64,000 nt of DNA from Streptomyces lunaelactis (GCF_003054555.1 NZ_CP026304.1:2852001-2916000), one strand, 5' to 3'; counted from the first letter of the stretch, positions 32,083 through 41,228 are shown. Numbers and translations: made by a program. The notes: generated by a model from the letters alone, not told the origin.

Positions 32083-32320
32083 TCAGCGGCGATTCCGTAC
32101 CAGACCTGCCACCGCGCCCAAGATCGACGCGGCTGCCGGCGCGAGGGCGCTCACCCACTGCGCATCCGCGGACCTCTGGCTCCCGGGAGCTGTCAGCCGA
32201 TTCAGGAAGAGTGTGCCGAATGCGGCGACGCCGATCACCAGGCCGAGCTGAGTGACGGTCACCAGCAGACCGCCGGCATCGGCCGCGTCCTCCTGCCGCA
32301 CGGTCGCGCCGTCCTGACGA
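32083..32320 (-). pseudogene. C-terminal remnant of an EmrB/QacA-type efflux transporter
   Basis: The readable part is RQEDAADAGGLLVTVTQLGL, VIGVAAFGTLFLNRL and a last membrane segment (APAAASILGAVAGLV), the end of a drug:H+ antiporter. The remaining 400 or so residues are absent and upstream sequence toward 32437 is unrelated. It lies between the two tRNA-Ala copies. Confidence 0.7.
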
Positions 32321-32404
32321 CCAACCCCGCCTCCCGCGAACTTGCGCGCCTGAGGGTCCGCGCGGGTCGGCGAGGTCTGGCGAGCGAGGCCGGGAAAGGC
32401 GAAA

Positions 32405-32430
32405 TCCCGCCCTCTAGTGAGGACGGGATC
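32405..32430 (-). terminator. terminator downstream of tRNA-Ala copy 2
   Basis: ATCCCG-C-CCTC pairs with GAGG-A-CGGGAT around a TAGT loop, just past the 3' end of the tRNA on the minus strand. Confidence 0.7.
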
Positions 32431-32437
32431 CGGATTG

Positions 32438-32510
32438 TGGAGCTAAGGAGAATTGAACTCCTGACCTCCTGCATGCCATGCAGGCGCTCTACCAACTGAG
32501 CTATAGCCCC
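32438..32510 (-). tRNA. tRNA-Ala (anticodon GGC), copy 2
   Basis: Base-for-base the same 73-nt gene as 31407-31479, same strand, 1031 bp apart. Flanking sequences differ, so the duplicated segment is limited to the tRNA itself. Confidence 0.97.
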
Positions 32511-32625
32511 GCGTGTTCTTCGCGCTCCGCGCTGCGAACAAGAAGAACTTTAGCCTGCGACCTGCCGGAAAGTGAAATCCGGGGGTGCGGGGCCGGACAC
32601 CGGCCCGGCCTGGCCGAGGAGTCGC

Positions 32626-33288
32626 TCAGTCGTCGTCGCCGAGGACCGGTTCCGGCAGCGTGCCGGCGTTGTGCTCAAGGAGCCGCCAGCCGCGAGCGCC
32701 CTCGCCGAGCACCGACCAGCAGCAGTTCGTGAGACCGCCGAGCCCCTCCCAGTGGTGGGCCTCCAGACCGAGCAGTCGGCCGATGGTGGTGCGGATCGTG
32801 CCGCCGTGGCTGACGACGACGAGCGTGCCGTCGTCGGGCAGCTTCTCGGCGTGGTGGAGCACCACAGGAGCGGCCCGGTCGGCGACCTCGGTCTCCAGCT
32901 CGCCGCCGCCGCGGCGCACGGGTTCGCCGCGCTTCCAGGCGGCGTACTGCTCGCCGTACTGCCCGACGATCTCCTCGTGGGTCAGCCCCTGCCAGGCACC
33001 GGCGTACGTCTCGCGCAGGGCGGCGTCGTAGGAGATGTCGAGCCCGGTGATCCCGGCCAGCTCGCCGGCCGTGGCCGCTGCCCGCTTGAGGTCCGAGGCG
33101 ACGATCGCGTCGGGCTTCAGCGAGGCGAGCAGCCGGGCGGCGCGGCGCGCCTGGGCGACGCCGGCCTCGGTCAGGGCAATGTCCGTGGAGCCCTGGAAGC
33201 GGCGCTCCAGGTTCCAGGCGGTCTGGCCGTGCCGCCACAGGACGACGCGGCGGCCCCTGCTGCGCTTGCTGGTGTCGCTGCCGTTCAG
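32626..33288 (-). CDS. histidine phosphatase (phosphoglycerate mutase-like) with non-canonical CTG start
   Basis: Encodes 220 residues with the RHG motif LWRHGQTAWN (H20), the second His in VVVSHGGTIRTT, and a full branch-2-free phosphatase core. In Streptomyces the gene after rsfS has this character and is annotated as phosphoglycerate mutase or glucosyl-3-phosphoglycerate phosphatase. The frame from residue 1 contains no ATG, GTG or TTG until 32919, which is beyond the catalytic motif. The only start that fits is CTG at 33288, overlapping the rsfS stop as CTGA with AAGGTGAG just upstream. This points to translation from CTG by coupling. Confidence 0.85.
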   Translation of the reverse strand: MNGSDTSKRSRGRRVVLWRHGQTAWNLERRFQGSTDIALTEAGVAQARRAARLLASLKPDAIVASDLKRAAATAGELAGITGLDISYDAALRETYAGAWQGLTHEEIVGQYGEQYAAWKRGEPVRRGGGELETEVADRAAPVVLHHAEKLPDDGTLVVVSHGGTIRTTIGRLLGLEAHHWEGLGGLTNCCWSVLGEGARGWRLLEHNAGTLPEPVLGDDD

Positions 33289-33716
33289 CTCAGCTCACCT
33301 TCCGGGTCGCCGGTGAGCTGCGCGTGCTCCTCGGCCTTGCCGCGGGTCTTCAGTGCGTCCTCGGGGAGAGGCAGCTCGGGGCAGTCCTTCCACAGCCGCT
33401 CCAGGGCGTAGAAGACACGCTCCTCGCTGTGCTGGACGTGCACGACGATGTCGATGTAGTCGAGCAGGATCCAGCGGGCGTCGCGGTCGCCCTCGCGGCG
33501 CACCGGCTTGGCGCCGAGCTCCTTGTTGAGCCGCTCCTCGATCTCGTCGACGATCGACTTGACCTGGCGGTCGTTGGGCGCGGAGGCGAGCAGGAATGCG
33601 TCGGTGATCGACAGCACATCACTGACGTCGTACGCGATGATGTCGTGCGCGAGCCGGTCGGCGGCCGCCTGAGCGGCGGCGTTGACGAGCTCGATGGAGC
33701 GATCCGTGGCGGTCAC
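33285..33716 (-). CDS. rsfS: ribosome silencing factor RsfS
   Basis: Encodes 143 residues of the RsfS/Iojap family, which binds L14 on the 50S subunit and blocks subunit joining under poor nutrition. Recognisable parts are VLSITDAFLLASAPNDRQVK, PVRREGDRDARWILLDYIDI and VVHVQHSEERVFYALERLW. I chose GTG 33716 (VTATDRSIELVNAAA), the usual start; a TTG at 33740 would add 8 residues. It overlaps the phosphatase by 4 nt. It lies downstream of nadD and the LytR_C gene, the usual operon order. Confidence 0.93.
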   Translation of the reverse strand: MTATDRSIELVNAAAQAAADRLAHDIIAYDVSDVLSITDAFLLASAPNDRQVKSIVDEIEERLNKELGAKPVRREGDRDARWILLDYIDIVVHVQHSEERVFYALERLWKDCPELPLPEDALKTRGKAEEHAQLTGDPEGELS

Positions 33717-33846
33717 AAGCAGGCTTTCGTCGGCGGTCAAGAACCCTTCAAGGGTCTCACGGACCGCCGACAGCCCTTGCCGCGATTATTTCGGCCCCCT
33801 ACGGCCGGCCCTGATCGCCGAATCCGGTGCCGATCCTGGTTGCCGT

Positions 33847-33939
33847 TCCTCGTCGTCCGATCCTCGTCGTCCGATCCTCGTCGTCGATCCTGCGGCAGTC
33901 GATCCTGCCGCCGACGATCACTCGGCCTTCACTCGGCCT
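33847..33939. repeat. short tandem repeats between rsfS and the LytR_C gene
   Basis: TCCTCGTCGTCCGA repeats at 33847, 33861 and (13 bp) 33875, followed by looser copies. TCACTCGGCCT is then repeated at 33918 and 33929, the second copy containing the stop codon of the LytR_C gene. It probably arose by slippage. Confidence 0.7.
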
Positions 33940-35647
33940 TGTAGTCCTTGCCGAGGACGACCGACACATCGGCGTTGGTGACCGCCTTGCCCTGCTTGAC
34001 CGCGCTCGCCGGCAGGCCCAGGGTCTTGGCGACCTCCACCGCCTTCGCCTTCTGCGTCTCGCTTCCGTAGGTGACCTGCGAGGACGACGTGGTGTCGGCG
34101 GTCTTGCCGCCGTCGAGGACGGTGTAGCCGCCGTTGACCAGGTCGATCCGGGCGGCCTCCGTGGCGCCCGTGTTCCCGGACGCGTTCCTGACGCCCACAC
34201 GGACGGCCGCGTCCTTCTCCGGTGCGGAGACCGTGCCGCCCAGGACGTCCTTGACGACGCTGTTGGCGGTCTGCTCGGTGAGAGTGCCGTCCTGCTGGAC
34301 GGGCAGCACCGCCGTCTTGTAGTCGCCGCCCTTGGCGTGCGCGGCGAGCTTCGCCAGCGTGGCGCCGAGGTCGCTCTCGCGCAGCGACGGGTCGAGGATC
34401 TGCGCCAGCGTCTCGATGGTGACGGTCGCCGCCTTCGGGTCGTCCGGCAGCTTGCGCAGCACACCCTGCATGACCTGGCCGAAGCGCTGCAGCTGCTTCG
34501 CCTCGGCCTCGCCCGGCCCGAGGTAGGTGGCGTACGCGACAGCAGCCCGCCCGTTCAGCGTCTGGTTCTCACCCTTCTTCACCAGCGGCGCCTCGCCCTT
34601 CTTCGCGCCGGGCACGTCGGTGTCGGTGGTCAGGTCGATATTGCCGACCAGCTCGACCAGGTTCTCCAGATACGGGGTGTCGAGCCGCCAGGTGCCGGTG
34701 ATCTTGGCACCGAGGAGGCTGCCGACGGCCTCCCGGGTGCCCGTCGAGCCGTCGTCCTCGACGGACTTGGCGAGGGTGGTGGCGGTGCCGTCGTCGTTGG
34801 CGACGGAGAGCGAGTTGGGGAGCAGGACGGTAGTGCCCTGCTTGGTGGTGACGTTGTTGACGAGGAGCGCCGTGGAGGTGCCCTTTTTCTTGGTGTTGTG
34901 CAGATGCACCACGATCACGTCCCGCTTCTGCGGTCCGGTCGCCGTGGTGTTCTTCTTGTCCGTGTCCGCGAGGCCGGGCAGCTTGCCCGCGTACCAGAGG
35001 TAGCCGACGCCGCCCACGACGGCCAGCGCCAGCACGACGACGAGCGCGACGAGGCGGTTGCGGCCACGCCGCCTGGCCCCCTCGCGCCGCTCGGAGCGGC
35101 TCTCGGTGAACTTCAGCCAGTCGATGACGTCTTCGGAATCCTCGTCGGGCTCCTCGATGAAGGTGAACTGCTCGGTCCGGTAGTCGCGGTCGGGCGCGGG
35201 CCGGCGCTGCTCGGGCACGCCAGGCTCGGGCGCCTGTGCCTGCGGCCGCACCTGTGGCCGGGGCTGCGTCTGCGGCTCGGCGGGGGCCTGCTGCTGCGGG
35301 ATGTTCCACTGCTGGGTGGTGTCCACGGCCGCGGGCTGCTGGCCCGTGTCGTAGCCGTAGCCGCCGTTGCCGTACCCCTGGGACTGCGTCTGCCGGCCGT
35401 ACGGGTCGTACTGCTGAGGCTGCTCGGACTGCGGCTGCTGCTGCTGCGCGTACGGGTCGTACCCGTATCCCTGTCCCTGGCTCTGCCCCTGCTCGGGAGA
35501 CTGCGATTGCTGAGGGTACTGGGGCTGCTGCTGCGCGTAAGGGTCGTACTGCTGGGGCTGCTGATACACCGGCTGCCCGTACTCGTCGTAGCCGATGATC
35601 TGCGGCTGCTGGTAGTACGGGTCGTACGGATTCTGCTGGTCGTTCAC
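33929..35647 (-). CDS. LytR_C-domain membrane protein with Gln/Tyr-rich N-terminus
   Basis: Encodes 572 residues. The first 160 are low-complexity (repeats of QQYDPYAQQQ and GYGYDPY type), cytoplasmic and probably disordered. A membrane span follows near 195-215 (LVALVVVLALAVVGGVGYLW). The extracellular part has an LCP-like domain (KRDVIVVHLHNTKKKGT, LPNSLSVANDDG) and ends with a LytR_C domain (AAVRVGVRNASGNTG ... VVLGKDYKAE). LCP proteins attach teichoic acids and other glycopolymers to peptidoglycan, which fits the two sugar blocks in this window. The usual catalytic Arg set is not obvious, so the activity is uncertain. GTG 35647 has GAGAGGGG upstream. Confidence 0.85.
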   Translation of the reverse strand: MNDQQNPYDPYYQQPQIIGYDEYGQPVYQQPQQYDPYAQQQPQYPQQSQSPEQGQSQGQGYGYDPYAQQQQPQSEQPQQYDPYGRQTQSQGYGNGGYGYDTGQQPAAVDTTQQWNIPQQQAPAEPQTQPRPQVRPQAQAPEPGVPEQRRPAPDRDYRTEQFTFIEEPDEDSEDVIDWLKFTESRSERREGARRRGRNRLVALVVVLALAVVGGVGYLWYAGKLPGLADTDKKNTTATGPQKRDVIVVHLHNTKKKGTSTALLVNNVTTKQGTTVLLPNSLSVANDDGTATTLAKSVEDDGSTGTREAVGSLLGAKITGTWRLDTPYLENLVELVGNIDLTTDTDVPGAKKGEAPLVKKGENQTLNGRAAVAYATYLGPGEAEAKQLQRFGQVMQGVLRKLPDDPKAATVTIETLAQILDPSLRESDLGATLAKLAAHAKGGDYKTAVLPVQQDGTLTEQTANSVVKDVLGGTVSAPEKDAAVRVGVRNASGNTGATEAARIDLVNGGYTVLDGGKTADTTSSSQVTYGSETQKAKAVEVAKTLGLPASAVKQGKAVTNADVSVVLGKDYKAE

Positions 35648-35666
35648 CGGTGCCCCTCTCCGTGGC

Positions 35667-36290
35667 TCACTCGCCGCGGTACAACTGGCGCTTGTCGATG
35701 TAGCGCACCACACCGTCCGGCACCAGGTACCAGACCGGATCGCCGCTCGCGACCCTGGCCCGGCAGTCGGTCGACGAGATGGCCAGCGCCGGAACCTCCA
35801 CCAGGGAGACCCCGCCCTCTGGCAGCCCGTCGTCCGTCAGGTCGTGACCCGGCCGGGTCACACCGATGAAGTGGGCGAGCGCGAACAGCTCTTCGGCGTC
35901 CCGCCAGCCGAGGATCTGGGAGAGCGCGTCGGCTCCCGTGATGAAGAAAAGATCCGCGTCGTCGTTGAGGGAGCGCAAGTCCCGCAGCGTATCGATCGTG
36001 TAAGTCGCCCCGCCGCGGTCGATGTCGATGCGGCTCACCGAGAACTGCGGGTTGGACGCCGTGGCGATGACCGTCATCAGATAGCGGTCCTCGGCCGGAG
36101 ACACCGCCTTCTGGCTCTTCTGCCACGGCTGCCCGGTCGGTACGAACACCACCTCGTCCAGGTGGAACAGGGCGGCCACCTCGCTGGCGGCCACCAGGTG
36201 TCCGTGGTGGATCGGGTCGAACGTCCCGCCCATCACGCCGATTCGGCGCTTGCCCGAACCGGAACCGGTAGGCACTTCCTGCTCTCCCAT
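35667..36290 (-). CDS. nadD: nicotinate-nucleotide adenylyltransferase
   Basis: Encodes 207 residues. It forms deamido-NAD from nicotinate mononucleotide and ATP. The nucleotidyltransferase motif [11 protein letters not shown] is at 21-31 and [10 protein letters not shown] near 180. Length is normal. The ATG 36290 start ([18 protein letters not shown]) is supported by the usual N-terminal length. It lies 19 nt upstream of the LytR_C gene in a nadD-LytR_C-rsfS operon. Confidence 0.95.
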   Translation of the reverse strand: MGEQEVPTGSGSGKRRIGVMGGTFDPIHHGHLVAASEVAALFHLDEVVFVPTGQPWQKSQKAVSPAEDRYLMTVIATASNPQFSVSRIDIDRGGATYTIDTLRDLRSLNDDADLFFITGADALSQILGWRDAEELFALAHFIGVTRPGHDLTDDGLPEGGVSLVEVPALAISSTDCRARVASGDPVWYLVPDGVVRYIDKRQLYRGE

Positions 36291-36328
36291 GCGTGCAGAG
36301 CCTACTGGCACGATGTCACGGCCCCGAA

Positions 36329-36490
36329 TCAGCGGTCGCGGTTGAATCGAGTGGTGATCCACAGCAGCAGGAGCAGCGCGAAGAGGGCGCCGCCGCCCGT
36401 GAGGTAGGGGCTGAGGCTTTCGTGGTTGCCACCGTGCTCGGCGCCCTCGGCGAGAGTGACCAGGTTGGCGGCGGTGCTGGCGATGCTCAT
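36329..36490 (-). CDS. 53-residue membrane protein
   Basis: Starts [20 protein letters not shown] and has one membrane segment ([18 protein letters not shown]) followed by a basic tail (NRDR). N-out, C-in orientation is likely. It is upstream of nadD on the same strand and probably co-transcribed. It appears to be a conserved actinobacterial microprotein of unknown role. Confidence 0.75.
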   Translation of the reverse strand: MSIASTAANLVTLAEGAEHGGNHESLSPYLTGGGALFALLLLLWITTRFNRDR

Positions 36491-36597
36491 CTTCAGCGGG
36501 ACCTATCGATCGGGAGTCCGGGACCGGAGCTCGGGAATCGGAGCGAAGAGACTTCGCGCACATCGTATGCGGGCCGTCCGGGCACGCTCACGCCGAC

Positions 36598-36762
36598 TCA
36601 GTCGTTGTGGTTGTCGTCGCCGCCGTTTTCGCGGTAGCCGCGCAGCAGGAACCAGGCGAGCAATGCCGCTCCGACGATCGAGACGATCAGCAGGATGCGC
36701 AGCGTATTGCCCGGTCCTGTTGCTCGGATGCGGCGGCGAGCAGTGCGGCGGAATCCGGCATG
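36598..36762 (-). pseudogene. small membrane protein gene with apparent frameshift
   Basis: The ATG frame reads MPDSAALLAAASEQQ then goes to nonsense and stops after 24 residues. A different frame from the same place reads GNTLRILLIVSIVGAALLAW, FLLRGYRENGGDDNHND and a stop at 36598, a clear membrane microprotein, but has no start codon of its own. One missing base near 36717 would join them. It could be a real lesion or a sequencing error. Confidence 0.55.
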
Positions 36763-36870
36763 TCGGGTCTACTCCTCAGTTATCCACAGCCCCCGCCGCA
36801 CCGTAGCCCCAGCACCTACGCTGGGGTCCGTCAGGGGGACGAGCACGGACTCGCGCCAACAGGGGGCATG

Positions 36871-38025
36871 ATGACCGAAAGCAATCACGAGAACGTTCCG
36901 AGCAGGCAGCGCAAGCGCTTCCCGGGCATCTCATCACGGGCGTACGAACATCCCGCGGACCGCTCCGCGCTGGTCGCCCTGCGCAAGCTCAGCGGCTTCG
37001 ACACCGTCTTCAAGGCACTGAGCGGGCTGCTGCCCGAGCGCAGCCTGCGGCTGCTCTTCCTCTCCGACTCGGTGCGCGTGAGCGACGCCCAGTTCGCGCA
37101 TCTGAACACCATGCTGAGGGACGCCTGTTACATCCTGGACCTGGAGAAGGTCCCGGCCATGTACGTCACGCAGGACCCGCGGCCCAACGCCATGTGTATC
37201 GGCCTGGACGAGCCGCTCATCGTGCTCACGACCGGGCTGGTGGAGCTGCTCGATGAGGAGGAGATGCGGGCGGTCGTCGGGCACGAAGTGGGCCATGCTC
37301 TCTCCGGCCACTCCGTCTACCGCACGGTCCTGCTCTTCCTCACCAGCCTGGCGCTGAAGATCGCCTGGATCCCCCTCGGCAACGTCGCGATCATGGCGAT
37401 CGTCACCGCGCTTCGCGAGTGGTTCCGCAAGTCGGAGCTCTCGGCGGACCGGGCGGGGCTGCTGGTCGGCCAGGACCTGCAGGCGTCGATGCGCGGTCTG
37501 ATGAAGATCGCCGGTGGCAACCACCTGCACGAGATGAACGTCGACGCGTTCCTGAAGCAGGCCGAGGAGTACGAGGCCGGCGGCGATCTGCGCGACTCCG
37601 TGCTGAAGATTCTGAATGTGCTCCCCCGCTCGCACCCGTTCACCACGGTCCGCGCTGCCGAGCTGAAGAAGTGGGCCGCGACCCGCGACTACCAGCGGAT
37701 CATGGACGGGCACTACCCGCGGCGCACGGAGGACAAGGACACCTCGGTGTCCGACTCCTTCCGCGAGTCCGCCTCGCACTATGCCGACACGGTCCGTACC
37801 AGCAAGGACCCCTTGATGAAGCTGGTCGGTGACATAGCCGGCGGCGCGGGTGACCTGAGCGGCAAACTGCGGGACAAGTTCACGGGCGCAGCCGGCAGCG
37901 GAAGCGGCGGGAGTTCCAGCAGCGGCGGGAGTTCCGACGGGGGCAGCGGCACGAACGGCAGCAACGGCCACGGGAACGGCAGCGGCCCTGCGAGTGACGA
38001 CGACAGCGGTCAGGGCAAGGGCTGA
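36871..38025 (+). CDS. M48-family metallopeptidase, membrane-associated
   Basis: Encodes 384 residues. The zinc motif HEVGH (138-142) lies in VVGHEVGHALSGH; hydrophobic segments follow near 150-185 (TVLLFLTSLALKIAWIPLGN), and the third ligand region is SELSADRAG near 205. These are HtpX/Ste24-like proteases acting at the membrane in envelope quality control. The C-terminal 60 residues are Gly/Ser/Asp-rich. I chose the second ATG (36871) because AGGGGG is then 5 nt upstream. The 3' end overlaps the convergent gene at 38010 by 16 bp. Confidence 0.9.
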   Translation: MTESNHENVPSRQRKRFPGISSRAYEHPADRSALVALRKLSGFDTVFKALSGLLPERSLRLLFLSDSVRVSDAQFAHLNTMLRDACYILDLEKVPAMYVTQDPRPNAMCIGLDEPLIVLTTGLVELLDEEEMRAVVGHEVGHALSGHSVYRTVLLFLTSLALKIAWIPLGNVAIMAIVTALREWFRKSELSADRAGLLVGQDLQASMRGLMKIAGGNHLHEMNVDAFLKQAEEYEAGGDLRDSVLKILNVLPRSHPFTTVRAAELKKWAATRDYQRIMDGHYPRRTEDKDTSVSDSFRESASHYADTVRTSKDPLMKLVGDIAGGAGDLSGKLRDKFTGAAGSGSGGSSSSGGSSDGGSGTNGSNGHGNGSGPASDDDSGQGKG

Positions 38026-39086
38026 GCGCCGGGCGCCAGCGCCCCGCACAGCGCCGCGGTGGCCCGACCCCTCGCGTACGGGTCAGTGCCCGCCGGGCCG
38101 TCCGCGCTCGCCCGCTGGCCGGCGAGCAGCGGGCGCAGGGCGCCCGAGGCGTCCGCCGAGCAGGACTGCGGGCCGGCCTGGACATAGCTCACCAGCAGTT
38201 CGGCCCGGTGCTGGCGCAGGTCGTCCCGGTCGAAGCGGAAGTGCAGCTCGCGGCGGACGGTGAACAGCGAGGCCTCACTCGCCTGCGGGCCGCTCACACC
38301 GACGGGCCGCAGCGCGTAGGCGAAGGTGTGGTCCGACGTCACCTCCAGGGCGTCGGGCCCCGCCTCGGCGACGTGCAGGGTGCCCTGCACCCGGATCTTG
38401 GGGTCGGCCAGCGCGACCTTCGACGGGTCGAAGCGCACCAGCCAGCCGGTGGCGGCATGGCGGCCGTCGCCGGCCGGAGAGGCGATGCTCCGGTCGAACT
38501 GCTCCAGCTGATCCGGGTCGAGCAGCATCCGCACCGGCCGCACCGCGCCTCCTGTGAGCACATCGGGGTCGAGCGAGGACTCCACGAGGTAGTCCTTGGC
38601 GGTGGTCAGCGCGGTCATCACCTGGTCCTCGGAGAAGTTCTCGGTGCGCCGGGCGCCGGGCAGCGTGATGCCCGAGGCCCCGATGCGGAACTCCGCTGCG
38701 GGGCTGTGTGCGTAGAGCTCGGTGGGGGCGCCGCCCGGGACCGGGCCCTGGGGCGCCAGCGGGATCATGGTGATGTGCAGCGGCTCCGCCTGCTTGAACT
38801 GCGGTGCCGGGTACGGGTGCCGGACGCCCAGATAGATCGCCATCCCGAAGGCCATCGCGACCAGCAGGACGAGGAGGAGAACCTGCTTCGAGCCGCTTCT
38901 GCGACCCCAGACGGGGAGGCTGCGCACAGCCCGCGCATGGTCGCCCATCCGCTCCTGCGCGGAGAATTCCTGCAGCCGCGCAGCCCGTACGAACGATTCG
39001 TCGAAGACGACGGACCGGTACTCGTCCTCACCACCGCCGGGGAGTCCCTCGGGTGTCCCCTCAGGCGGGTCTCCGCGCCCAGCCAT
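38010..39086 (-). CDS. membrane protein with SVVFDExFVRAA motif (paralogue A)
   Basis: Encodes 358 residues. The cytoplasmic start has EDEYRSVVFDESFVRAARLQ near residue 20, a membrane span at about 68-88 (VLLLVLLVAMAFGMAIYLGV), and a 260-residue extracellular domain of unknown fold with Cys near the end (GPQSCSADASG, ALCGALAPG). A shorter paralogue with the same start motif is at 39198-39812. This pair seems to be conserved next to proA in Streptomyces. A secretion or cell-wall role is possible but not shown. Confidence 0.8.
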   Translation of the reverse strand: MAGRGDPPEGTPEGLPGGGEDEYRSVVFDESFVRAARLQEFSAQERMGDHARAVRSLPVWGRRSGSKQVLLLVLLVAMAFGMAIYLGVRHPYPAPQFKQAEPLHITMIPLAPQGPVPGGAPTELYAHSPAAEFRIGASGITLPGARRTENFSEDQVMTALTTAKDYLVESSLDPDVLTGGAVRPVRMLLDPDQLEQFDRSIASPAGDGRHAATGWLVRFDPSKVALADPKIRVQGTLHVAEAGPDALEVTSDHTFAYALRPVGVSGPQASEASLFTVRRELHFRFDRDDLRQHRAELLVSYVQAGPQSCSADASGALRPLLAGQRASADGPAGTDPYARGRATAALCGALAPGAQPLP

Positions 39087-39151
39087 ACTTTCAGGGTAGG
39101 TCCGGCAGAGCGAAGGTAAACGCGCTGGCGCTCCACAAACTCCCCCGAGTT

Positions 39152-39174
39152 CCCACTCGGCCGTTCAGAGTGGG
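39152..39174 (-). terminator. terminator between the two paralogues
   Basis: CCCACTC (39152-39158) pairs with GAGTGGG (39168-39174), just past the end of paralogue B on the minus strand. Confidence 0.65.
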
Positions 39175-39197
39175 CACAGGGAGTAATGCGTGGCTGC

Positions 39198-39812
39198 TCA
39201 GGGCATACGCGGATCGGCGGAGACGGGCGGCGCCGAGTACTCCGCCGAAGCCGAGGGCCCGCCGACCCGGTCCGTGGCCGAGCCATTGGTGGGCGTCGAG
39301 TCGACGCCGGTCGTCGCCGGCGGCGGAACCCGGTCCTGGCGGTTGCCCGCGGCTCCCCGGTACACGGCCGTGAAGGCGAGGGCGACCATCCCGATGCCCA
39401 TCAGCAGGGCCAGGATCCAGGCCACCGGGCGGTGCCAGCGGGCGCTGCCGCGGTAGGGACGCAGAGCGCCGCCGTGCCGGCCGTACGGTCCGGTGTACGC
39501 GTCGTTGGGGTGCGCGGCCTCGTTGTCGTCGTCGTACGCCCGCTCGCGGCCGTAGCCGCCGGGGCCGTAGCCGTCGTCGTAGGGCTCGTCGTCGCCCGGT
39601 CCGCCGCCGGATCTGGCGCGGGTGGCCTCGGCCTCGGCGCGTGCCTGTGCGGCGGCCAGCAGCCGCTCGACGGCGGTCGGTTCATGGATCTCGGCGGCTC
39701 GTACGAAGTCCTCGTCGAACACCACGGAGGCGAAGTCCTCGTCCGCGCCCCCGCGGTCGTCGTCGGGCTCCCAGCCGTCCGGGAACGGCCTGCCCCCCAC
39801 GTCGTCCGGCAC
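39198..39812 (-). CDS. membrane protein with SVVFDExFVRAA motif (paralogue B)
   Basis: Encodes 204 residues starting MPDDVGGRPFPDGWEPDDDR; DEDFASVVFDEDFVRAAEIH matches paralogue A almost exactly, and E(x)TAVERL parallels E(x)SAQERM. A Gly/Tyr/Asp-rich linker follows, then one membrane span (VAWILALLMGIGMVALAFTA) and a short Pro/Ser-rich outside tail. It lacks the large extracellular domain of paralogue A. Function unknown; the motif probably binds a shared cytoplasmic partner. Confidence 0.78.
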   Translation of the reverse strand: MPDDVGGRPFPDGWEPDDDRGGADEDFASVVFDEDFVRAAEIHEPTAVERLLAAAQARAEAEATRARSGGGPGDDEPYDDGYGPGGYGRERAYDDDNEAAHPNDAYTGPYGRHGGALRPYRGSARWHRPVAWILALLMGIGMVALAFTAVYRGAAGNRQDRVPPPATTGVDSTPTNGSATDRVGGPSASAEYSAPPVSADPRMP

Positions 39813-39944
39813 GCCTTCAGAGTAGACCTGGGCGATCGGTTTGGGCAGTGAGAGTCCGAACTATCCCCGCCCGGGTGACCTCCACCCGCGTGAAACCCCG
39901 CAACCCACCACGCCCCCGGCCCACGTGCACCACAGGGGCAGCGA

Positions 39945-41228
39945 CTACCGAATGTGACCGTCTCCTGTCACGATGTACTTCGTCGAGGTCAGCTCCGGCA
40001 GGCCCATCGGCCCCCGCGCGTGCAGCTTCTGCGTGGAAATTCCGATCTCGGCGCCGAATCCGAACTGGCCACCGTCCGTGAAACGCGTGGACGCGTTCAC
40101 GGTGACCGTCGTCGAGTCGACCAACTGGGTGAAGCGGCGGGCCGCGGCCTGCGAGGTGGTCACGATCGCCTCGGTGTGCCCGGAGGACCAGAGCCGGATG
40201 TGGGCGACGGCCGCGTCCAGCGAGTGGACGACGGCGGCGGCGATGTCGTACGAGAGGTACTCCGTCTCCCAGTCCTCGGGCGTGGCCGCCACGACGGTCG
40301 CCTTGGTCCCCTCGGCGTACTCGAGCACCCGCTCGTCGCCGTGCACGGTCACCCCGGCCTCGGCCAGCGCGTCCAGGGCTCGCGGCAGGAAGGCGGCTGC
40401 GATGTCCTGGTGGACGAGCAGTGTCTCGGCGGCGTTGCAGACGCTCGGCCTCTGCGCCTTGGAGTTGATCAGGATGTCGACGGCCATGTCGAGGTCGGTC
40501 TCGGCGTCCACGTACACATGGCAGTTGCCGGTGCCGGTCTCGATGACCGGGACGATGGACTCCTCGACGACGGTGCGGATCAGGGCGGCGCCGCCGCGCG
40601 GGATCAGTACGTCCACCAGGCCGCGCGCCCGCATCAACTCCCGTACGGATTCCCGGCTTTCACCGGGCACCAGCTGCACGGCGTCGGCCGGCAGTCCGGA
40701 GCCTCCGACCGCGTCCCGCAGGACCTTCACCAGCGCGGAGTTGGAGGAGTACGCGGAGGAGGAGCCGCGCAGCAGCACGGCGTTGCCCGACTTCAGGCAG
40801 AGCGCGGCGGCGTCCACGGTGACGTTCGGGCGGGCCTCGTAGATGATCCCGACGACGCCGAGGGGGACGCGCACCTGGCGCAGGTCGATGCCGTTGGGGA
40901 GGGTGGAGCCGCGCACGACCTCGCCGACGGGGTCGGGCAGCGCGGCCACGTCCCGTACGTCGGCGGCGATGGCGCGCACCCGCTCCGGGGTCAGGGTGAG
41001 CCGGTCGATGATCGACTCGCTGGTGCCGGCCTCCCGGGCGCGCGCGATGTCCTGCGCGTTGGCCGCGACGATCTCGCTCGTACGGACCTCGAGCGCGTCC
41101 GCGATCGCCAGCAGGGCGTCGTCCTTGGCCGAGCGCGGCAGCGGCGCGAGGTCGGCGGAGGCGGCACGGGCCCGGTAGGCGGCCTGGGCGACCGGGGAGA
41201 GGTTGTCGTACGGCGAAAGCGAGGTCAT
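39945..41228 (-). CDS. proA: glutamate-5-semialdehyde dehydrogenase (gamma-glutamyl phosphate reductase)
   Basis: Encodes 427 residues. Second step of proline synthesis: reduces gamma-glutamyl phosphate with NADPH. Signature parts are [20 protein letters not shown] near 110-130, the catalytic Cys in [18 protein letters not shown], and [20 protein letters not shown] near the end. The ATG 41228 start ([13 protein letters not shown]) is supported by family length. It lies downstream of proB with one small gene between. Confidence 0.96.
   Translation of the reverse strand: MTSLSPYDNLSPVAQAAYRARAASADLAPLPRSAKDDALLAIADALEVRTSEIVAANAQDIARAREAGTSESIIDRLTLTPERVRAIAADVRDVAALPDPVGEVVRGSTLPNGIDLRQVRVPLGVVGIIYEARPNVTVDAAALCLKSGNAVLLRGSSSAYSSNSALVKVLRDAVGGSGLPADAVQLVPGESRESVRELMRARGLVDVLIPRGGAALIRTVVEESIVPVIETGTGNCHVYVDAETDLDMAVDILINSKAQRPSVCNAAETLLVHQDIAAAFLPRALDALAEAGVTVHGDERVLEYAEGTKATVVAATPEDWETEYLSYDIAAAVVHSLDAAVAHIRLWSSGHTEAIVTTSQAAARRFTQLVDSTTVTVNASTRFTDGGQFGFGAEIGISTQKLHARGPMGLPELTSTKYIVTGDGHIR

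Noticed and set aside
31407..32510. tRNA genes as attachment sites of a present element
   Set aside because: No integrase lies between or beside the tRNAs, and the repeat is the complete tRNA rather than a 3' fragment.
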